DNA of 7,920 bases, taken from positions 1 through 7,920 of the forward strand of contig CAYNSI010000095.1 of the NCBI GenBank assembly GCA_964399665.1, written 5' to 3'. This document shows positions 5,895 through 7,920 of the stretch, one piece after another. Under the pieces are notes generated by a model that had not been told where the DNA came from, ran no database searches, and was given only the letters and a program-made list of their open reading frames with translations. This DNA is from Avisuccinivibrio_A sp964399665 (lineage in GTDB: Bacteria > Pseudomonadota > Gammaproteobacteria > Enterobacterales > Succinivibrionaceae). Numbering within the stretch: position 1 is the stretch's first letter; the number at the start of each line of letters is the position of its first letter. A program made the position numbers and the translations under genes.

Positions 5895-6560
5895 TCAAAG
5901 TTCAAGCAGTTTTATAAGCTCAAAGGGGGTGTTTACAAGATAGTCCGCATTCCAGGTGCTGACATCTTCATACTCCTTTTTGCCATACCCCCAAAGAGCC
6001 GCTGCCGAGGTAACAAGGGCTGCTTTGGCTGCCTTTATATCAATTGGATGATCTCCTACAAAGACGGCATCCCCTGCAGATACTCCGAGTTTTCCCAGGG
6101 TAAAAAGAATCGGTCTTGGATCAGGTTTGGAGTAGGGCAGACTGTCACAGCCTAAGATAATCTTAAAATCGTCCTTAAAAGGGAAGGCTGCAATTACTTT
6201 TTTGGCCATGGTTTCGTATTTTGAGGTAATGACGGCCATTTTAATGTCGTGCAGTGCTGCTTTGCTGCAAAGCTCTAAGATCCCCTCAAAAGGCTGCGTA
6301 AAATCTACAATGTGCTCTTGATAGTACTTGGCAAAATAAGATCTCATCTTTCCGTCAATATCATATTTATCAAAGCTTTTTTCGGGTATTCCTAAGGAGA
6401 GCATCGCCCTCATTCCAGAGGTTACTTGAGTTTTGATTAAGCTTTCTGAAATGGGCTCAAGTCCAAAGTGCTGTAAGGTTGCATTGCAGGCTTTGCAAAG
6501 ATCCTTTGCAGTATCAAGCAGGGTGCCGTCAAGGTCAAAAAGAATGACTTTTACTTTCAT
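5895..6560 (-). CDS. HAD-superfamily phosphatase, Gph/PGMB-like
   Basis: The 221-residue protein is a HAD hydrolase, subfamily I, of the phosphoglycolate phosphatase/beta-phosphoglucomutase type; these cytosolic enzymes remove phosphate from small metabolites through an aspartyl-phosphate intermediate. All four motifs are present: FDLDGTLLDT with nucleophile D9 and acid/base D11, VITSK (T112/S113), SKPDP with K145, and VFVGDHPID with D170 and D174. A helical cap domain fills residues 16 to about 90. The frame stays open to a far upstream ATG at 6695, but homologs begin at the DxD strand, and the ATG at 6560 is preceded by AGGA at five bases, so 6560 is chosen. Length fits the family. The substrate cannot be read from sequence; phosphoglycolate is only one possibility. 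It is a single-gene unit, divergent from the AAA-ATPase-like gene and convergent with the transporter. Confidence 0.9.
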   Translation of the reverse strand: MKVKVILFDLDGTLLDTAKDLCKACNATLQHFGLEPISESLIKTQVTSGMRAMLSLGIPEKSFDKYDIDGKMRSYFAKYYQEHIVDFTQPFEGILELCSKAALHDIKMAVITSKYETMAKKVIAAFPFKDDFKIILGCDSLPYSKPDPRPILFTLGKLGVSAGDAVFVGDHPIDIKAAKAALVTSAAALWGYGKKEYEDVSTWNADYLVNTPFELIKLLEL

Positions 6561-6646
6561 ATGGGTCCTAAAATAGCCAAAAATGAGGTGATGTCTTGTG
6601 TTAGTGCTCACCCAGTCTGCTGCTAAGATTTTGGATGAAGTAAAAT

Positions 6647-6661
6647 AATGTGAAACACATT
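6647..6661. promoter_or_regulatory. Operator-like palindrome AATGTG-AAA-CACATT
   Basis: Two six-base arms in perfect inverted symmetry surround AAA, about 90 bases upstream of the phosphatase start. The shape fits a dimeric repressor or activator site. It does not match the CRP consensus spacing (TGTGA-N6-TCACA). The regulator is unknown. Confidence 0.3.
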
Positions 6662-6750
6662 TGCAGCTTACGATCCTAAATGTATCATTTTTCACACAAA
6701 TCAGGCGGTGCTATTTTTTCCATGACAAAGGATCCTGGTTATCCGCCTCT

Positions 6751-6764
6751 TGCAATAAATTGCA
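6751..6764 (+). repeat. Inverted repeat TGCAA-TAAA-TTGCA
   Basis: A perfect inverted repeat, TGCAAT-AA-ATTGCA, about 180 bases upstream of the GTG start of the last gene. It could fold as a small hairpin in RNA or act as an operator in DNA. Confidence 0.35.
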
Positions 6765-6788
6765 GGGGACTTAAAAAGGCAGACCAGA

Positions 6789-6828
6789 CCTGTTCGTTAA
6801 CTTATTGTTAAGAAGATGACGGAACAGG
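6789..6828 (+). repeat. Nested inverted repeats in the leader of the AAA-ATPase-like gene
   Basis: CCTGTTC (6789-6795) pairs with GAACAGG (6822-6828). Inside this seven-pair outer stem, TTAAC (6797-6801) pairs with GTTAA (6807-6811) around loop TTATT. A GATGAC-containing single-stranded part remains on the 3' side. Two nested perfect stems within 40 bases suggest RNA structure or a compound operator. Confidence 0.42.
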
Positions 6829-6855
6829 AGCTTTACTGTAAGATCAAAGTCTAAG

Positions 6856-6876
6856 GTCAACCAGCTGAGTGTTGAC
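6856..6876 (+). repeat. Inverted repeat GTCAAC/GTTGAC in the leader of the AAA-ATPase-like gene
   Basis: GTCAAC (6856-6861) and GTTGAC (6871-6876) are perfectly complementary around a nine-base loop. It lies about 70 bases before the GTG start, after the nested repeats at 6789-6828. Confidence 0.4.
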
Positions 6877-6931
6877 GATCCGATGGGTCTATAGTTCAAG
6901 AAACTGGGATTTTTGTTATTAATCAGAGGAT

Positions 6932-6940
6932 AAGAGGTGA
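6932..6940 (+). promoter_or_regulatory. Strong ribosome binding site deciding a GTG start
   Basis: AAGAGGTGA differs at one position from the ideal AGGAGGTGA and ends four bases before GTG 6945. The first in-frame ATG (6975) has no comparable site, so GTG is the likely start. Confidence 0.7.
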
Positions 6941-6944
6941 TCTC

Positions 6945-7920
6945 GTGTCTAAACCGCAGCAGACCGAACAAATCATGGAATTAACAGACACCCTCCCCCT
7001 TTCAATAATAGATTTTTACCATCTGATTGACAAGAAGCTGTTATATGTAGACAAAACTGATTTAGTAGCGAAGTTGGCAAGGAAGGCCGGCTTTTTCTTT
7101 CTCTCAAGACCCCGCCGTTTTGGCAAATCCATGCTGCTGTCCACCTTTGAAGAACTCTTTTTAAACGGCAAGGACCGGTTTGCAGGGCTCAAGCTTGAAA
7201 AAGACATGCCATGGACTGACACGGGGACCTATAAAGTTATTAAGTTGAGCTTTTCTTCCCCGGCTGATGATCAGAATGACCAAGATTTTTATCAAGAATT
7301 CGTCAGCATGCTTAAAGACGAATTTCTAAGCGCAGGCCTGTCTTGGCCGGACAAGCCTGTTTGGTCCCGTTCTTTTGCAGCCGCTTTAAAAAATGCTGAA
7401 GACTCCTCCATAGTCCTGCTTATAGATGAATATGACGCTCCCTTAACCCATGTTTTAGATAAGCCTGATGAGTATGAGAAGAGGCGTGGTTATTTAGCTT
7501 CGTTTTATTCAACCTTAAAGGACTTTGACGAGAAGTTCCGCTTTGTCTTTATTACCGGTGTCACCAGGATCACCCATCTTGGCCTTTTTTCAGGGCCCAA
7601 CAATATAGATGATATTTCATTTGACCCCGACTACGGAGCAATCACGGGATTTACTCAAGAGGAGCTTGAGCAAAACTTTAAGCCCTATATTGCCAATGCG
7701 GCAAAGATTCTAAAAAGGGAAAAACCGCAGGAGCAGTGGGATGAGCAAAAGGTTTTATCAGAACTTAAGGCTCATTATGATGGTTATTCTTTTGATAAGT
7801 TCGCTAAAAGTAAAGTATACAACCCCTGGTCAGTGATTAAATTCTTTGCAAGACCGGAAGATGAATTTGAACAACATTGGCTTCTGAGTGCTGAGTCAAC
7901 CTTGATGCATGAATTTTTGG
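6945..7920 (+). CDS. AAA-ATPase-like / PD-(D/E)XK nuclease-family protein, C-terminus outside the window
   Basis: The 325 residues visible match the AAA-ATPase-like family (PF09820) that usually continues into a DUF1703/PD-(D/E)XK nuclease-like domain. Landmarks: LPLSIIDFYHLIDKKLLYVDKT (split as LPLSIIDFYHL and DKKLLYVDKT, 17-38), the Walker A variant RPRRFGKS (55-62), Walker B LLIDEYDAPL (158-167), the sensor-like FITGVTRIT (202-210), and HYDGYSFD with VYNPWSVIKFF (277-301), which typically precedes the nuclease domain. The frame has no stop before the window ends, so the C-terminal domain cannot be judged. The family is widespread and often multicopy in gut anaerobes, and its function is not established; roles in mobile DNA or defence are only suggested. 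The GTG start at 6945 has a near-ideal ribosome binding site. The leader is rich in inverted repeats. Confidence 0.88.
   Translation, partial: MSKPQQTEQIMELTDTLPLSIIDFYHLIDKKLLYVDKTDLVAKLARKAGFFFLSRPRRFGKSMLLSTFEELFLNGKDRFAGLKLEKDMPWTDTGTYKVIKLSFSSPADDQNDQDFYQEFVSMLKDEFLSAGLSWPDKPVWSRSFAAALKNAEDSSIVLLIDEYDAPLTHVLDKPDEYEKRRGYLASFYSTLKDFDEKFRFVFITGVTRITHLGLFSGPNNIDDISFDPDYGAITGFTQEELEQNFKPYIANAAKILKREKPQEQWDEQKVLSELKAHYDGYSFDKFAKSKVYNPWSVIKFFARPEDEFEQHWLLSAESTLMHEFL

Larger units (their letters stand above)
6561..6944. other. Divergent intergenic region with several palindromes
   Basis: This 384-base stretch separates two divergently transcribed genes and must hold both promoters, but no strong -35/-10 pair stands out on either strand. 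It contains a palindrome at 6647-6661 and hairpins at 6751-6764, 6789-6828 and 6856-6876, the last three all on the side of the AAA-ATPase-like gene. GATC occurs at 6672, 6731, 6842, 6877 and 6939. No protein gene is supported here. Confidence 0.6.

Noticed and set aside
4552..6677. Shared word TTACGATCCT at 4552-4561 and 6668-6677
   Set aside because: Ten-base matches are expected by chance many times in a window of this size.
6561..6695. 45-residue N-terminal extension of the HAD phosphatase
   Set aside because: The extra residues do not resemble a HAD domain or a signal peptide, and the ATG at 6560 has AGGA at proper spacing directly before the DxD strand.
6660..6945. Cluster of five GATC sites upstream of the last gene as a Dam-controlled switch
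   Set aside because: GATC is common throughout the window, so five in 285 bases is only a mild excess, and no paired regulatory sites are evident.
1..7920. CRISPR arrays, tRNA and rRNA genes
   Set aside because: No regularly spaced repeats, cloverleaf sequences or rRNA-like segments were seen on either strand.

Overview
The window looks like a chromosomal stretch of a bacterium with moderate GC, probably a gammaproteobacterium of an anaerobic gut or rumen type. This placement is tentative. It rests on the gene families present (RuvX, UmuC with a DUF4113-like tail, a D12 adenine methylase, an AAA-ATPase-like/PD-(D/E)XK gene) and on the IS200/IS605 end. No rRNA or tRNA is present to settle the taxonomy.

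Layout. Bases 1-82 look like the right end of an IS200/IS605-family transposon whose tnpB side lies to the left, outside the window. Immediately downstream is a two-gene unit on the + strand: a DnaC/IstB-like ATPase (120-935) and the Holliday-junction resolvase ruvX/yqgF (948-1391), whose ribosome binding site overlaps the stop codon of the first gene. A 371-bp AT-rich spacer with repeated GCAGCTTTT-type motifs leads to a D12-class DNA adenine methylase (1763-2812). It converges on a UmuC-type Y-family polymerase on the - strand (2826-4133). Bases 4134-4596 hold no convincing protein gene. They carry a promoter-like pair, a run of hairpins, one very strong intrinsic terminator at 4440-4472, and then a good extended -10 promoter with a short leader that can fold in mutually exclusive ways before an MFS transporter (4597-5853). 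The transporter converges on a HAD/Gph-like phosphatase on the - strand (5895-6560). A 384-bp divergent intergenic region with several palindromes precedes an AAA-ATPase-like/PD-(D/E)XK gene with a GTG start (6945 onward), which is cut by the right edge of the window.

How the parts relate. Several products deal with DNA: a helicase-loader-like ATPase, a Holliday-junction resolvase, an adenine methylase and a translesion polymerase. They are in different transcription units, so a shared pathway is not shown. The transporter and phosphatase are separate units meeting tail to tail. The least explained parts are the non-coding ones: the transposon end with its guide position inside the leader of the ATPase gene, the structured segment at about 4203-4472, the switch-like leader of the transporter, and the hairpin-rich leader of the last gene.
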